Below the pieces are notes generated by a model. The model had not been told where the DNA came from, made no database searches, and saw only the letters and a program-made list of their open reading frames with translations. Positions 55,684 to 64,000 of a stretch of DNA of 64,000 nucleotides are shown piece after piece. The position numbers and the translations under genes were made by a program. The stretch comes from Synechocystis sp. LKSZ1 (GTDB taxonomy: Bacteria > Cyanobacteriota > Cyanobacteriia > Cyanobacteriales > Microcystaceae), in contig NZ_AP031572.1 of assembly GCF_040436315.1 (NCBI RefSeq), positions 1,860,001-1,924,000 on the forward strand, given 5' to 3'. Positions within the stretch are counted from its first letter, which is position 1; every line of letters begins with the position of its first letter.

Positions 55684-55754
55684 GCGAGGAAGGGATTGCG
55701 GGCCGCAGATTCTGATAAGTTAGGGGAGAATGCGTTATCGCGCTTGGTGGCCCC

Positions 55755-57437
55755 ATGACTTCCCAACCCCGTTCCTTGTTCGTAACCCTGGCCCTTGCCG
55801 TTTTTTTGCTATTCAGTTTGGCCGGCCTTGGGTTCTATTGGATTTTAGCCCACAGTTCCCTGCCGCTGTTGGCTGGGGGCGTGGAGCGGGCCCCGATCAC
55901 AACGGCTTTTATTCCTAAACAATCATCGGTGGTACTATCGCTATTGGTGAATCCCGACCGCCTGGAATCCTTTGCCCAGTTGGTGGTCGATCCCCAACGC
56001 CGCCGCCGTACCCATCGGGAAATCCGAGAACTCGAGCAAAGTCTCTTGGCGAAAACCGGGCTAGAGTACGAGCGGGAAGTCCAACCCTGGCTAGGAGAAG
56101 AAATGACCCTGGCGGTCACGGATTTAGACTACGACCACCAAGCAAATAATGGTATTCAACCAGGCTATCTCTTGGTTGTCCATAGCAAAGACCCCCAACT
56201 CAGTCGGGAATTTTTACAATTAGCCTACGCCCGAGCCTCGATTGCTGGGACATCCGACCTTGTTTACGATACCTATCAAGGGGTAAACCTAACCTATCAA
56301 CGTCCCCGCCAGCCGACGAGCAACAGCAATTTATTAGCAAGTGCGGTGGTGGGAGATTACGTTCTTTTTGCCAATCATCCCCGAGTTCTGCGACAATCCT
56401 TAGCTAGTCTCCAGGCCCCTGGCCTCAAACTCGATGATTCCCCGGCCTTCCAAGCCGCTCTCCAAAGCCTAGACTCTCCCCGCATTGCCCTCCTCTACGC
56501 CAATTTCCCGGTCCTATCTGCCTGGTTAAGTCAACAAGCCAAGCCGGAAACGCCCGCCCTAGACCAGACCCTCACCCTAAGTTTGGCCCTCCGTGCCCAG
56601 GGCCTGGTGGCCAAAACGGCTCTAACCGGGGTCACCGCACCGCCCCAAGCCCTTCCGGCCTTAACTCAACCCGTCAGTACGCTTTCCCTAATTCCTAACC
56701 GTAGTGGGTTAATGGCTTCAGGTCACAACCTCCAGGCCCTCTGGCAACAAATTCAAACGGGCCTGGCTCCCCAGAGCCCTCTCCAGCAGACTCTAGAGCG
56801 TTTGGTTGACAACCTACAAAACCCCTTGGGTCTGGATCTGGCCCAGGATATTTTTGCATGGGTGCAAGGGGATTACAGTCTCATGCTATTGCCCGGACAG
56901 AAAAATGCTCGATTCGACTGGGCGTTTGTAGCCGAGCGTTTAGCTAATACACCAGTAGAGGAGGCCTTTGCTCATCTGGATAACCTTGCCCATGAACAGG
57001 GCTACGAAACTACCACTCTACCCGTTCGTGAGCAATCCGTCCGGGCCTGGACGAAACTAACGGCCAATGCGATTAACCAAGTAACAACCCTAGAGGCCCA
57101 GGTGCGCGGGGCCTATTTGCTCCAGGATGAACGAGTGATTTTTGCTACTTCTTTAGAGGCCCTGTCTCAGGTTCTACAGCCCGAAAAAGAGGCTTTAATC
57201 AACAGCGAAACCTTTCTTAAGGCTATTAGCGCTCTACCAACAGAAAACCAGGGCTACGTTTATATCGATTGGCCAGCGAGTGAAACCTTTTTAGCTAAAC
57301 AATTTCCCTTCCTACGGGTGGTTGAACTTTCTCTCAAGCCCTTGTTTAATAACTTGCGCTCCTTGACCCTAGCTAGTGAGGGCCAAACGGAAAATGTCCG
57401 CAAGACCACGGCCTATTTCAACCTAGGGGTGCAGTAG
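55755..57437 (+). CDS. DUF3352 domain-containing protein
   Basis: A 560-residue protein with one N-terminal membrane segment (about residues 9-32, LALAVFLLFSLAGLGFYWIL), then a large extracytoplasmic region typical of DUF3352. VVLSLLVNPDRLESFAQLVV and LGEEMTLAVTDLD near the start and VYIDWPASETFL near the end are characteristic. The family is common in cyanobacteria and its function is not established. It begins 71 bp after mltA. Confidence 0.8.
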   Translation: MTSQPRSLFVTLALAVFLLFSLAGLGFYWILAHSSLPLLAGGVERAPITTAFIPKQSSVVLSLLVNPDRLESFAQLVVDPQRRRRTHREIRELEQSLLAKTGLEYEREVQPWLGEEMTLAVTDLDYDHQANNGIQPGYLLVVHSKDPQLSREFLQLAYARASIAGTSDLVYDTYQGVNLTYQRPRQPTSNSNLLASAVVGDYVLFANHPRVLRQSLASLQAPGLKLDDSPAFQAALQSLDSPRIALLYANFPVLSAWLSQQAKPETPALDQTLTLSLALRAQGLVAKTALTGVTAPPQALPALTQPVSTLSLIPNRSGLMASGHNLQALWQQIQTGLAPQSPLQQTLERLVDNLQNPLGLDLAQDIFAWVQGDYSLMLLPGQKNARFDWAFVAERLANTPVEEAFAHLDNLAHEQGYETTTLPVREQSVRAWTKLTANAINQVTTLEAQVRGAYLLQDERVIFATSLEALSQVLQPEKEALINSETFLKAISALPTENQGYVYIDWPASETFLAKQFPFLRVVELSLKPLFNNLRSLTLASEGQTENVRKTTAYFNLGVQ

Positions 57438-57511
57438 GCTCCGCTGGGTCACGCTCTTGCTTGGGAATTTCCATGGCCTTAGGCGATTGCTTACAAAGTT
57501 TATACCAGCAA

Positions 57512-57531
57512 ATCCCCCAGTCTTGGGGGAT
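57512..57531. terminator. perfect hairpin between convergent genes
   Basis: ATCCCCCA (57512-57519), GTCT loop, TGGGGGAT (57524-57531). It lies between the DUF3352 gene (ends 57437) and the minus-strand zinc-ribbon gene (ends 57574). The T-runs on either side are weak. It may be a two-way terminator or a dispersed palindrome. Confidence 0.45.
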
Positions 57532-57573
57532 GTAGGGGTCTTGAAGACGTTACTTTTTTGCTTGGAAATCGCC

Positions 57574-57750
57574 TTAGGGTTGCTTGACACCAGGAATATA
57601 GGATTCAACGACGTTGCCGGTTTTTTGACAATTGACCATTAGGTAATCACAAACAGGACAGGCAGTTTCGGTAATCTGAAGTTGGGGAAAATGCTGTCGC
57701 TGGGCATGATTACCACAGTTGGGACAACGAATTGTTTGTTTATTAATCAT
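57574..57750 (-). CDS. small zinc-ribbon protein
   Basis: A 58-residue protein with C9-x2-C12 and C31-x2-C34, plus C41 (TIRCPNCGNHAQRQHF, ACPVCDYLMVNC). Homologs are widespread in cyanobacteria and are sometimes wrongly annotated as PriA helicase. Zinc binding is likely; the function is unknown. The ATG at 57750 is used, giving MINKQTIRC; two upstream ATG codons add five residues. Confidence 0.78.
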   Translation of the reverse strand: MINKQTIRCPNCGNHAQRQHFPQLQITETACPVCDYLMVNCQKTGNVVESYIPGVKQP

Positions 57751-57765
57751 GGGAAGGGCCATCAT

Positions 57766-58140
57766 AAAAAGTACGAAAAAATTAAAAACGAAGATGTAAT
57801 GAAACCGGCTATCGGTAAGCGTTTAAAAACGGAAGGACTTCAACAGACGACCAATCAGAAAGACCTTAACCTTACTGAGAAAGCCTGAGAAATTACTGGA
57901 AAAGGCCCCAGTACAGGAAGAAGTTTGACTCAAGGTCTCCAAGCTGAGTGAGCTGATCTGGTAGCTCTGAACTTTTCAAACATCCTCTAAGAAAACTCGT
58001 CAACCATCACGAAGTCCGTGATCCTGTCAGAGTTTACCGTGATCCCTGAGCTTATTATTCAAATTATTGGGCCCAATAGGACTTATCTTAAGGATTATTT
58101 AAAGTTATGTTGGATTTCCCTTAATCCTCTGCGGCCTAAC
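57766..58140. other. 375-bp gap without a recognised gene
   Basis: No coding sequence with a family signature was found. It contains a small hairpin ATCAC/GTGAT near 58008-58024 and a 12-bp palindrome ATTGGGCCCAAT near 58066-58077. The promoter of the minus-strand zinc-ribbon gene should lie at its left end, and the 3' end of the GST-like gene meets its right end. Confidence 0.5.
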
Positions 58141-59355
58141 TTAAGTCGCCAGAGAACGACGAAAGGGCCTGGGGTCTTGGTCGCGTCGATGCTGGGTAGG
58201 GATGGGGGGGCCTTGACGATCCCCTGCGAGGGCTGCCGTTATTTCCAGAGATTCCCGCAGGCGCTTGGCGGCATAGATGGACATATCCCGCGGCACACTG
58301 ATCCGGTCTCGCAGATAGCGCAGGGCTAGATCCGACTGGGGCGGCGGCGAACAGGCCAGGCCTGTCATCAGGTGGGTGAGGGCACACCGCAGGGCCTCTT
58401 CAACCATGCTATTTTCGGCGGGGTTAACCTGCACTAAAGTATGGCGATGTTTGAGCACTCGATGTAGGGCCTCAGTCCGAGAGGTACTGGGTTCGACATA
58501 GCCCACATCCGGCAGGCCTAGCCAAGGCCCTTGGTCAACTTGTCGCTGGCAATCGAGGGTTTGGGGGTTATCATTGGCCCAACAGCCCCCCATCTGCGGC
58601 GGAAGATCGTGGGCGTGGGTATGGAAATCACTCTGGGTACCGCGATAGGTAGAGCGGGTTTCCATGGCCTCAAACCAGGCCCCTAGACGGGGATTTGCCT
58701 CCCGCAGGGAATAGCCTTTGTAGTAAAAAAGACTGGCATTCATCCGTTCGACGTAGGGGGTAAAGATAACATCCGCACTACTGAACGGTTCGAGGAAATA
58801 GGGGCCGGGTGCTTGGCCCAAAGCGGCCTCGACCTGGGCCACCACCCCCAAAAATTGTTCTTGATGATTTTGTTCTTGCCGAGCAGACCGGGTCGGCGTA
58901 CAGAGCCATTGACACCAGGCCCGGAAGAGCAAACGCTCCAATCTCCGTAGGGGCAAAACCTGGGGTGTTTCCAGGCCGTAGCCGAGGGGGCCAAAGGCCT
59001 GCTCCAGAGCCAGCAAAATATCATCACTTTCGGTAATCAGGCGGCCGTCTAACTCCAGAGCCGGTAACATTCCCGACGGCACCTGGCGCCGATACCAGGC
59101 CTCCTTATCGCCGTAGCAAAACATCGTGACTTTTTTGACCCGGTAGGGAATTTGCTTTTCCTCTAACCAGAGCCAAACTTTTTGGCAGTAGGGACACCAG
59201 GCATGGTTATCACGGTAGAGGGTGACTCGTACCGTTTCTTCCGGTTGGTTAAATAAGCGCAAGTTGGCCTGGGCATTGGTTGGCCCCTGGACAAGGTCTA
59301 GAGCAAAGGTATTGAGAGCTTCTAATTCTGACCAACTGAGGGGTGACATTACCAT
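58141..59355 (-). CDS. glutathione S-transferase family protein
   Basis: A 404-residue protein. Residues about 44-130 form a thioredoxin-fold GST N-domain with C54-P-Y-C57 ([20 protein letters not shown]) and the glutathione-binding motif [21 protein letters not shown] helical GST C-domain follows (to about 260), then an extension of about 140 residues. The CPYC site resembles omega/DHAR or glutaredoxin-like GSTs that reduce disulfides or dehydroascorbate. The substrate is unknown. Similar long forms occur in cyanobacteria and plants. Confidence 0.8.
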   Translation of the reverse strand: MVMSPLSWSELEALNTFALDLVQGPTNAQANLRLFNQPEETVRVTLYRDNHAWCPYCQKVWLWLEEKQIPYRVKKVTMFCYGDKEAWYRRQVPSGMLPALELDGRLITESDDILLALEQAFGPLGYGLETPQVLPLRRLERLLFRAWCQWLCTPTRSARQEQNHQEQFLGVVAQVEAALGQAPGPYFLEPFSSADVIFTPYVERMNASLFYYKGYSLREANPRLGAWFEAMETRSTYRGTQSDFHTHAHDLPPQMGGCWANDNPQTLDCQRQVDQGPWLGLPDVGYVEPSTSRTEALHRVLKHRHTLVQVNPAENSMVEEALRCALTHLMTGLACSPPPQSDLALRYLRDRISVPRDMSIYAAKRLRESLEITAALAGDRQGPPIPTQHRRDQDPRPFRRSLAT

Positions 59356-59367
59356 AGTAAAATAGGA

Positions 59368-59742
59368 TCAGGAGCGGACGAGAGGCAGGGTTTGCATCTT
59401 AATAGCAGTCTTAGGGCCAAGGAAGCTGTTAGGAGAGAGTTGTGCAGAGTATGGTTGCCGCCAAGCAATCGTGATCAACCATTGTCCCACTTGCAGAACC
59501 CTTTGTAGAAAGAGCCACTGTCGGACTAGCAGATGATAGCGTTGCCGTAAACAGTCTAATCCCTGACGGGCCGTGTAGAGGTGAGCAGGGGCCGGCCCAA
59601 AAATACCATGAGCACAGCGGTCTAGACGCTTTAAGCGCTTTGTCAGTCGTCGTAGAGAGCGTCGCCATAACCAGAAGCGAACCGCTAAGTAGCAGTTGAA
59701 CAGGGCCAAACAGAGGTTAAAGCAGATGACGAACAGAAACAT
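59368..59742 (-). CDS. small hypothetical protein with one membrane segment
   Basis: A 124-residue protein with an N-terminal hydrophobic segment (residues 1-26, MFLFVICFNLCLALFNCYLA), a strongly basic stretch (WRRSLRRLTKRLKRLDR) and a helical remainder. I do not recognise a family. It lies 12 bp upstream of the GST-like gene on the same strand, so they may be co-transcribed. Length and composition are compatible with a real gene. Confidence 0.5.
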   Translation of the reverse strand: MFLFVICFNLCLALFNCYLAVRFWLWRRSLRRLTKRLKRLDRCAHGIFGPAPAHLYTARQGLDCLRQRYHLLVRQWLFLQRVLQVGQWLITIAWRQPYSAQLSPNSFLGPKTAIKMQTLPLVRS

Positions 59743-59768
59743 GAAATGCTAGTATAGTAAACTGACCT

Positions 59769-59841
59769 GGGGAATTAGCTCAGTTGGTAGAGCGCTGCGA
59801 TCGCACCGCAGAGGCCAGGGATTCGAGTTCCCTATTCTCCA
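59769..59841 (+). tRNA. tRNA-Ala (anticodon CGC)
   Basis: A 73-nt cloverleaf without encoded CCA. Acceptor arms are GGGGAAT and ATTCTCC, the D arm is GCTC/GAGC, the anticodon arm CTGCG/CGCAG, and the T arm AGGGA-TTCGAGT-TCCCT. The anticodon CGC is at 59802-59804 and reads GCG. A TATAGT at 59753-59758 may be the -10 element. No gene was seen between the tRNA and the next start at 60099. Confidence 0.95.
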
Positions 59842-60098
59842 TATATTATTAACTTTTTGGGACGGAGATTCCCGCATTAATCCTGTCTTTAGACCTTGGG
59901 GATCAACACCAAACCGTCAGGATTTTGATACTCTCGTGATCCTATCTCCTACCGAAGCAAGGGTCTTGCCGACTGACGACTATCAGTATAGGGAATTGAC
60001 TATGTTCTCAAGGGAGAAAGTCTCTGCCTAAGCGTTCAACCCAAGACGGTAAGATTGATGCTGGTGCTTATTGATATTGATTAGGAATCCGAACTTCT

Positions 60099-62291
60099 AT
60101 GACCGTTGCTATCCCCGATTTTTGCCAAGGCATCCAGTATTTTGGCCAGTCCCTTCCCGATTTTGACCGTTATGGCCAAACTGCGGCCCTTGCAGAGGGC
60201 CAAACTGCCATCCCCAAGGCGACTGATCCCCAGGCGGTTTATCAAACCCTCCTAGCAGCGGATGCCCTACGCTACCTCACGCTCCAGACCACTGCTACCA
60301 AGGAGTCCGGCCACCCCGGGGGATTTGCCAGTATTGCCGATGCGATTGCCGCTTTGGTGATGCTCGGTCATAAAAATATTTTGACGGAAGTCGGCCACCA
60401 TGCGCCGGGGTTCTATAGCAATATGTTTCTGGATCGCTCCCTAGAAGAAATGGGGATCAAGACAGTACAGGATTTAGGAGAGCGCTTTCGGGAAATGCAC
60501 GGCCTACTGGGCCATCTGTCGGGCCAAATTCCTGGCCTGCTCGGCCCTGCTGGCCCCCTGGGGCAGGGTCAACATTTTGCCATGGCCGGGGCCAAGCTCC
60601 ATCCCGGCGTTTTATTCCCGGTCACCATTGGGGATGGTGGCTTGGGCGAACCCTACATCATGAGCAGTTTTGGTCATTTCCATACTGCTTATCCCCATTG
60701 CACCAACTTCCTACCAATTCTGGTCTGGAATGGTTACAGCCAAGAACACCACAGTATGGTCTCCACGAAATCCAACGCGGAGATGATCAAGTACTGGGAG
60801 GGCCATGGCTTCCAGGCCGTGATTTTAGTCAATGCCAAGGATTTTGATGATGCGAACCAGACAGGGGAATACGTTGATAGCACCCAGTTTTCTTGGATCC
60901 AGCGTCTGGCCTTTACCCAAGCGGTCTTAGAAGCAACGGATCGGGCCGCTCAATTGGCCCTGGGGGGAACCCTGACAGTACTGATCGTTAAGCAATTAAA
61001 AGGAGCCGGTGTCCACAAACGGGGTGCCCAATCCCATAACCTCTATCCCGGCGATAGTCTCAGTAAAGACTACATTGTCAGCGCTCTCCAGGAACGGGCC
61101 CTGCCCCCGGCGGCCTGGCAACTTGTCCGCACCAACTTTGAACGGGCTAGTGGGGGCCCGGCGGCCCACCGCGTCGTCACCGAGCAGGTATTGCCCCTCA
61201 GCGATCTGGGTCAACTGCCCCTGACCGAGTACACCGTCCAGGGAGAAAAGAAAGTAGCCACAACCGCCATGGGAGAACTGGTCGTCCACGTTGGAAAAAA
61301 CGATCCCCATTTCGTCGTCACCAATGCCGATGGTAATGCGGCCTCCGGGATTAATAACATCAACGTTGGCCTCAAAATTATTCACCCGACCGTAGATGAG
61401 ACCTACTACCAAGGGCCCCAGGGCCAGGTCTATGAACCATTAAGTGAGGATGCCTGTGCGGGCCTCGCCGCGGCCCAGGCCCTGTTCGGTGCCCGAAGTC
61501 TTTGGTGTTCCTACGAATCCTTTGCCATCAATGGCCTACCGATTTGGCAGACCGTGACCCAGGCCATGGCAGAACTGCGCCGTCCCACTCCCTCGACCAT
61601 TACCCTCTTCACCGCTGGGGCCTTAGAACAGGGCCGTAACGGTTGGACACACCAACGCCCCGAGATCGAAAACTACTTCGCCGCCATGATGCGCAATGGC
61701 AACATCTTTCCTCTCTTCCCTTGTGATGCCAACAGTATCCAAGTCTGCTACGAGTGGGCCCTGCAGACAAAAAACAAAGGTATTACCATTACTGCCAGCA
61801 AATCTCCCCTGCCGATCCATACCACCTTCGAGCAAGCTCGCCAGGCCCTGCAGGATGGGGGCGTGATTTTGCACCAGAGCCCCGGAAAAAAACAAGTCGT
61901 CTTTGCGGTCTTGGGTGATATGACCCTCCTGCCTGTATTTGAAGCCGCGACCCGTCTAGAGGCCGAGGGCCTTGGGGTCAAAATTGTGACCGTGATCAAT
62001 CCCCGCCGACTCTATCGGCCCCAGGATGTACTCTGGGAATCTTGTACTGAAGCGGATAGTCATTTCCTCGATGACGACGGCTTTGGGCAACTGTTTGGGG
62101 GAGCAGCCCTGATCGGCGTTACAGGTGGTTCCAGCGCCATGCTCGAACCCTTACTGTTACGTTCCACCGCCCCGCGCGATGTTTTTGCTTGGAAGCGGGG
62201 AGAAACCACCGCAAGTGCAGGGCAATTGATGGGCTACAACGGCCTCACTGCCGAGGCCCTGGCAGAACGGGCCTTGCAATTGCTCGGCTAA
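60099..62291 (+). CDS. phosphoketolase/transketolase-like thiamine diphosphate enzyme
   Basis: A 730-residue thiamine diphosphate enzyme. KESGHPGGFASIADAIAALV resembles transketolase, while GDGGLGEPYIMSSFGHFH followed by LPILVWNGY is the phosphoketolase form of the thiamine-binding motif. The domain order is the usual PP, PYR and C-terminal arrangement. It resembles the second phosphoketolase-like protein of cyanobacteria (the Sll0529 type), whose reaction is less certain than that of true Xfp, or which is annotated as xylulose-5-phosphate epimerase. I therefore leave the substrate open. It stands alone after the tRNA. Confidence 0.72.
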   Translation: MTVAIPDFCQGIQYFGQSLPDFDRYGQTAALAEGQTAIPKATDPQAVYQTLLAADALRYLTLQTTATKESGHPGGFASIADAIAALVMLGHKNILTEVGHHAPGFYSNMFLDRSLEEMGIKTVQDLGERFREMHGLLGHLSGQIPGLLGPAGPLGQGQHFAMAGAKLHPGVLFPVTIGDGGLGEPYIMSSFGHFHTAYPHCTNFLPILVWNGYSQEHHSMVSTKSNAEMIKYWEGHGFQAVILVNAKDFDDANQTGEYVDSTQFSWIQRLAFTQAVLEATDRAAQLALGGTLTVLIVKQLKGAGVHKRGAQSHNLYPGDSLSKDYIVSALQERALPPAAWQLVRTNFERASGGPAAHRVVTEQVLPLSDLGQLPLTEYTVQGEKKVATTAMGELVVHVGKNDPHFVVTNADGNAASGINNINVGLKIIHPTVDETYYQGPQGQVYEPLSEDACAGLAAAQALFGARSLWCSYESFAINGLPIWQTVTQAMAELRRPTPSTITLFTAGALEQGRNGWTHQRPEIENYFAAMMRNGNIFPLFPCDANSIQVCYEWALQTKNKGITITASKSPLPIHTTFEQARQALQDGGVILHQSPGKKQVVFAVLGDMTLLPVFEAATRLEAEGLGVKIVTVINPRRLYRPQDVLWESCTEADSHFLDDDGFGQLFGGAALIGVTGGSSAMLEPLLLRSTAPRDVFAWKRGETTASAGQLMGYNGLTAEALAERALQLLG

Positions 62292-62333
62292 TCCTCAATC
62301 TCTGAAGCCCGACAATGCACTAACCCCACCCGT

Positions 62334-62354
62334 CCTCCCCTTGCAAAGGGGAGG
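62334..62354. repeat. C-rich palindrome between convergent genes
   Basis: CCTCCCC-TTGCAAA-GGGGAGG forms a 7-bp stem, in a context (AACCCCACCCGTCC) like that of the palindrome at 2279-2292. It sits between two convergent stop codons (62291 and 62368), so it may also help termination. No T-run is present. Confidence 0.5.
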
Positions 62355-62367
62355 AGACGTCTCTCAA

Positions 62368-63846
62368 TTACGGTGACGGGGCCTGCTGCGTTGTCAGATC
62401 AAGGGTTGAGACGGGGCTTCCCAAACGTTGTAGCTGAGGTTGTAGGCCTTTTTCCTGGCCAACGATCAAAGTCACCATGGTTTCTGGGCGTAGATGTTTT
62501 TGGGCCACTGTTTGAATTTGGTCAATCGTCGTTGCTTTAACCTGGCGTTGGTAGTCAAAAATAAAATCCGGGGGATAGCCGTAATATTCGTAGGTCATCA
62601 GGCGAGACAGGGTTTGGCCGGGATTTTCAAAGCGAAAGATAAAGGAATTGAGAATGGATTCCTTGGCGTAGGTCAGTTCGGCCGGGCTAACAGGACTGGT
62701 TTGGAGGCGTTTAATTTCGGCCCGCAGGGATTGGATAAATTGGGCGGTGGTTTCCGTGCGAGTCTGGCCCCCCGCCAGAAAAGTGCCGGGATAGTCGTAG
62801 GCTGCTTGCCAAGATCCAGAAACGGAGTAAGCCAGGCCTTGCTGGGAGCGGATATTGTTAAACAGTCGGCCCCCAAAACCACTCAGCACGCCATTCATCA
62901 CTGTCAGGGCCGGGTAGTCGGGGTCTTTGGCCAGGCCGCCGAGTTGGCCCATTAGGACGGTGCTCTGACTGAGATGAGCCTGGTCAGCCAGAAAAATATG
63001 GTCGTCATTGTGTTGGCTCGCACTGGGGGGAGCTAAATTGGGTTTAGCCGTTGTCACCCGCCAGGCCCCGAAATATTTTTTCAACAGGGCCTTCATTTGC
63101 TGACGATCAAAATCTCCCACAATACCGAGTAGGGTCGTTTCTGGCCGGATATAGGTACGATGAAAATTAATAATATTCTGCTGCTGGATGGCCCCTAGGG
63201 TGGAATATTCAACGGTGCGGGCGTAGGGACTCTCGGCCCCGTAGAGGAGTTTGCTAAATTCTCGGCTGGCAATATCACTGGGGTTATCGTTACGACGGGC
63301 AATGGCTCCCCGCAATTGATTGGTTGCCAGGGCCACTTGTTCAAGCTCGAAGGCCGGGGTTTGAATAACTTCCGCAAAGAGTTGCAGAACAAAGTCGGTA
63401 TCCTTACTTAGGGCATCAAAACTCGCAGAACCGGAACTAGTACTGATGCTAGTTTCAATGGCCGCCGCCCGCTGTTCCAGTAAACGATTGAGGTCGGCAC
63501 TGGGATGGCTCTGGGTTCCCCCAAGGCGCATCGTTATTCCCGTTAACTGCGCTAGGCCAACTTTCTCCGCCGGTTCCCAGCGAGAGCCAGCCCGAAACAG
63601 GGCATTACCCCGCACCAAGGGTAGGTGATGATCTTCAACCAAGTACACAACCAGGCCATTAGGCAGGGAATAACGTTCGTAGGCCGGTAACGTAATCTCT
63701 GGCAAGGGCGGAAAGGTTAATTCGTCATAATGGCGAGGGCCAGGATTGGCGGGGAGATCTCCCCGAGCAACGGCGGGTAGATGCAGACAGCAGACGAGGG
63801 CCAAGGCCAGGCCTAAGAGTCCCCAGAAGGAGAAACGTTTGTGCAT
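62368..63846 (-). CDS. M16-family peptidase homolog lacking the zinc motif
   Basis: A 492-residue protein with a Sec signal peptide (MHKRFSFWGLLGLALALVCC, cleavage probably after AVA near residue 27) and two M16 domains. The position of the catalytic HxxEH reads GLAQLTGITMRLGGT, so the zinc ligands are missing. Such non-catalytic subunits usually pair with an active M16 protein, which is not in the window. The ATG at 63846 was chosen because it starts the signal peptide; a longer frame from 63954 does not. It lies convergent with the phosphoketolase-like gene. Confidence 0.85.
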   Translation of the reverse strand: MHKRFSFWGLLGLALALVCCLHLPAVARGDLPANPGPRHYDELTFPPLPEITLPAYERYSLPNGLVVYLVEDHHLPLVRGNALFRAGSRWEPAEKVGLAQLTGITMRLGGTQSHPSADLNRLLEQRAAAIETSISTSSGSASFDALSKDTDFVLQLFAEVIQTPAFELEQVALATNQLRGAIARRNDNPSDIASREFSKLLYGAESPYARTVEYSTLGAIQQQNIINFHRTYIRPETTLLGIVGDFDRQQMKALLKKYFGAWRVTTAKPNLAPPSASQHNDDHIFLADQAHLSQSTVLMGQLGGLAKDPDYPALTVMNGVLSGFGGRLFNNIRSQQGLAYSVSGSWQAAYDYPGTFLAGGQTRTETTAQFIQSLRAEIKRLQTSPVSPAELTYAKESILNSFIFRFENPGQTLSRLMTYEYYGYPPDFIFDYQRQVKATTIDQIQTVAQKHLRPETMVTLIVGQEKGLQPQLQRLGSPVSTLDLTTQQAPSP

Positions 63847-63978
63847 AGTTGTTTTCTTGATGATGGAGGCAAAATCCAGATTCCGACTGCCTGGAGGAGG
63901 CAAACGACGGCTACACGTTCCTTCCCCAGACTTGCTACAGTGAGAGCATAGCAAGTATTTTCCCCCGAGGAGTCCCGC

Positions 63979-64000
63979 GTGAAGACAGTTTCTTCTCCCC
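63979..64000 (+). CDS. possible start of a gene cut by the window edge
   Basis: GAGGAG at 63967-63972, 6 nt, then GTG (63979) and an open frame MKTVSSP to the window end. The region 63847-63978 would be a divergent promoter region with the M16 gene. Too short to identify. Confidence 0.3.

Noticed and set aside
57682-57888. A 68-codon plus-strand frame next to the zinc-ribbon gene
   Set aside because: It begins antisense to the zinc-ribbon gene and its lysine-rich product has no recognisable pattern.

Overview
The window is a stretch of a cyanobacterial chromosome of roughly balanced base composition. The evidence is a ribosomal protein supercluster that starts at rplC without rpsJ and lacks rpsN and rpmD, together with LL-diaminopimelate aminotransferase, the ArsM/ArsS arsenosugar pair, a DUF3352 protein, a small cyanobacterial zinc-ribbon protein, DUF4214 exoproteins and candidate NtcA and Pho sites. 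The HIP1 octamer, abundant in many cyanobacteria, was seen only once by eye (inside a tRNA gene), whereas GGCC is conspicuously frequent. I do not name a species.

Layout. 1-9.2 kb, all minus strand: partial upp, an ExoD-like membrane protein, ribonucleotide reductase small subunit, an arsenic operon (arsR, then acr3-arsH-arsC behind a well-resolved promoter with two ArsR-type operators), a membrane-anchored GTPase, and rqcH following gcvH. 9.4-12 kb: a PhoX-type phosphatase with RTX-like C-terminus behind a candidate Pho box, a terminator, and the decayed end of an ATPase gene. 12-23.8 kb, minus strand: a 3107-residue multidomain exoprotein (RTX repeats, Calx-beta, YD/Rhs repeats and core, glycine-rich hydrophobic segment, VWD, Calx-beta, DUF4214) and a 725-residue cyclophilin/Calx-beta/DUF4214 protein. 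Their 3' ends are nearly identical. This is the most unusual part of the window. 23.9-25.9 kb: arsM-arsS. 26-31.2 kb: plsC, Anbu protease, a fructose-6-phosphate aldolase-like gene, an SRPBCC protein, a TrkA-like RCK protein and a convergent Na+/H+ antiporter. 31.3-36.5 kb: dapL and a cyanate uptake/degradation operon (cynABDS) with a good candidate NtcA-activated promoter. 36.7-37.9 kb: an FAD oxidoreductase that resembles the first half of the oxidoreductase-SelD fusion.

38-54.1 kb: the S10/spc/alpha-type ribosomal supercluster with secY, adk, infA, rpoA and truA. It has a strong promoter and about 300-nt structured leader in front, a terminator-like hairpin between secY and adk, an internal promoter before rpmJ, and a terminator after rpmE. 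54.2-64 kb: ankyrin protein, mltA, DUF3352 protein, small zinc-ribbon protein, glutathione S-transferase-like protein, a small membrane protein, tRNA-Ala(CGC), a phosphoketolase-like thiamine enzyme and an M16 peptidase homolog without its zinc motif.

Functionally the window combines translation and transcription core genes with nutrient and stress responses: arsenic export and methylation, phosphate scavenging, cyanate as nitrogen source. It also holds two large secreted proteins of unknown role. No CRISPR array, prophage or intact insertion sequence was seen.
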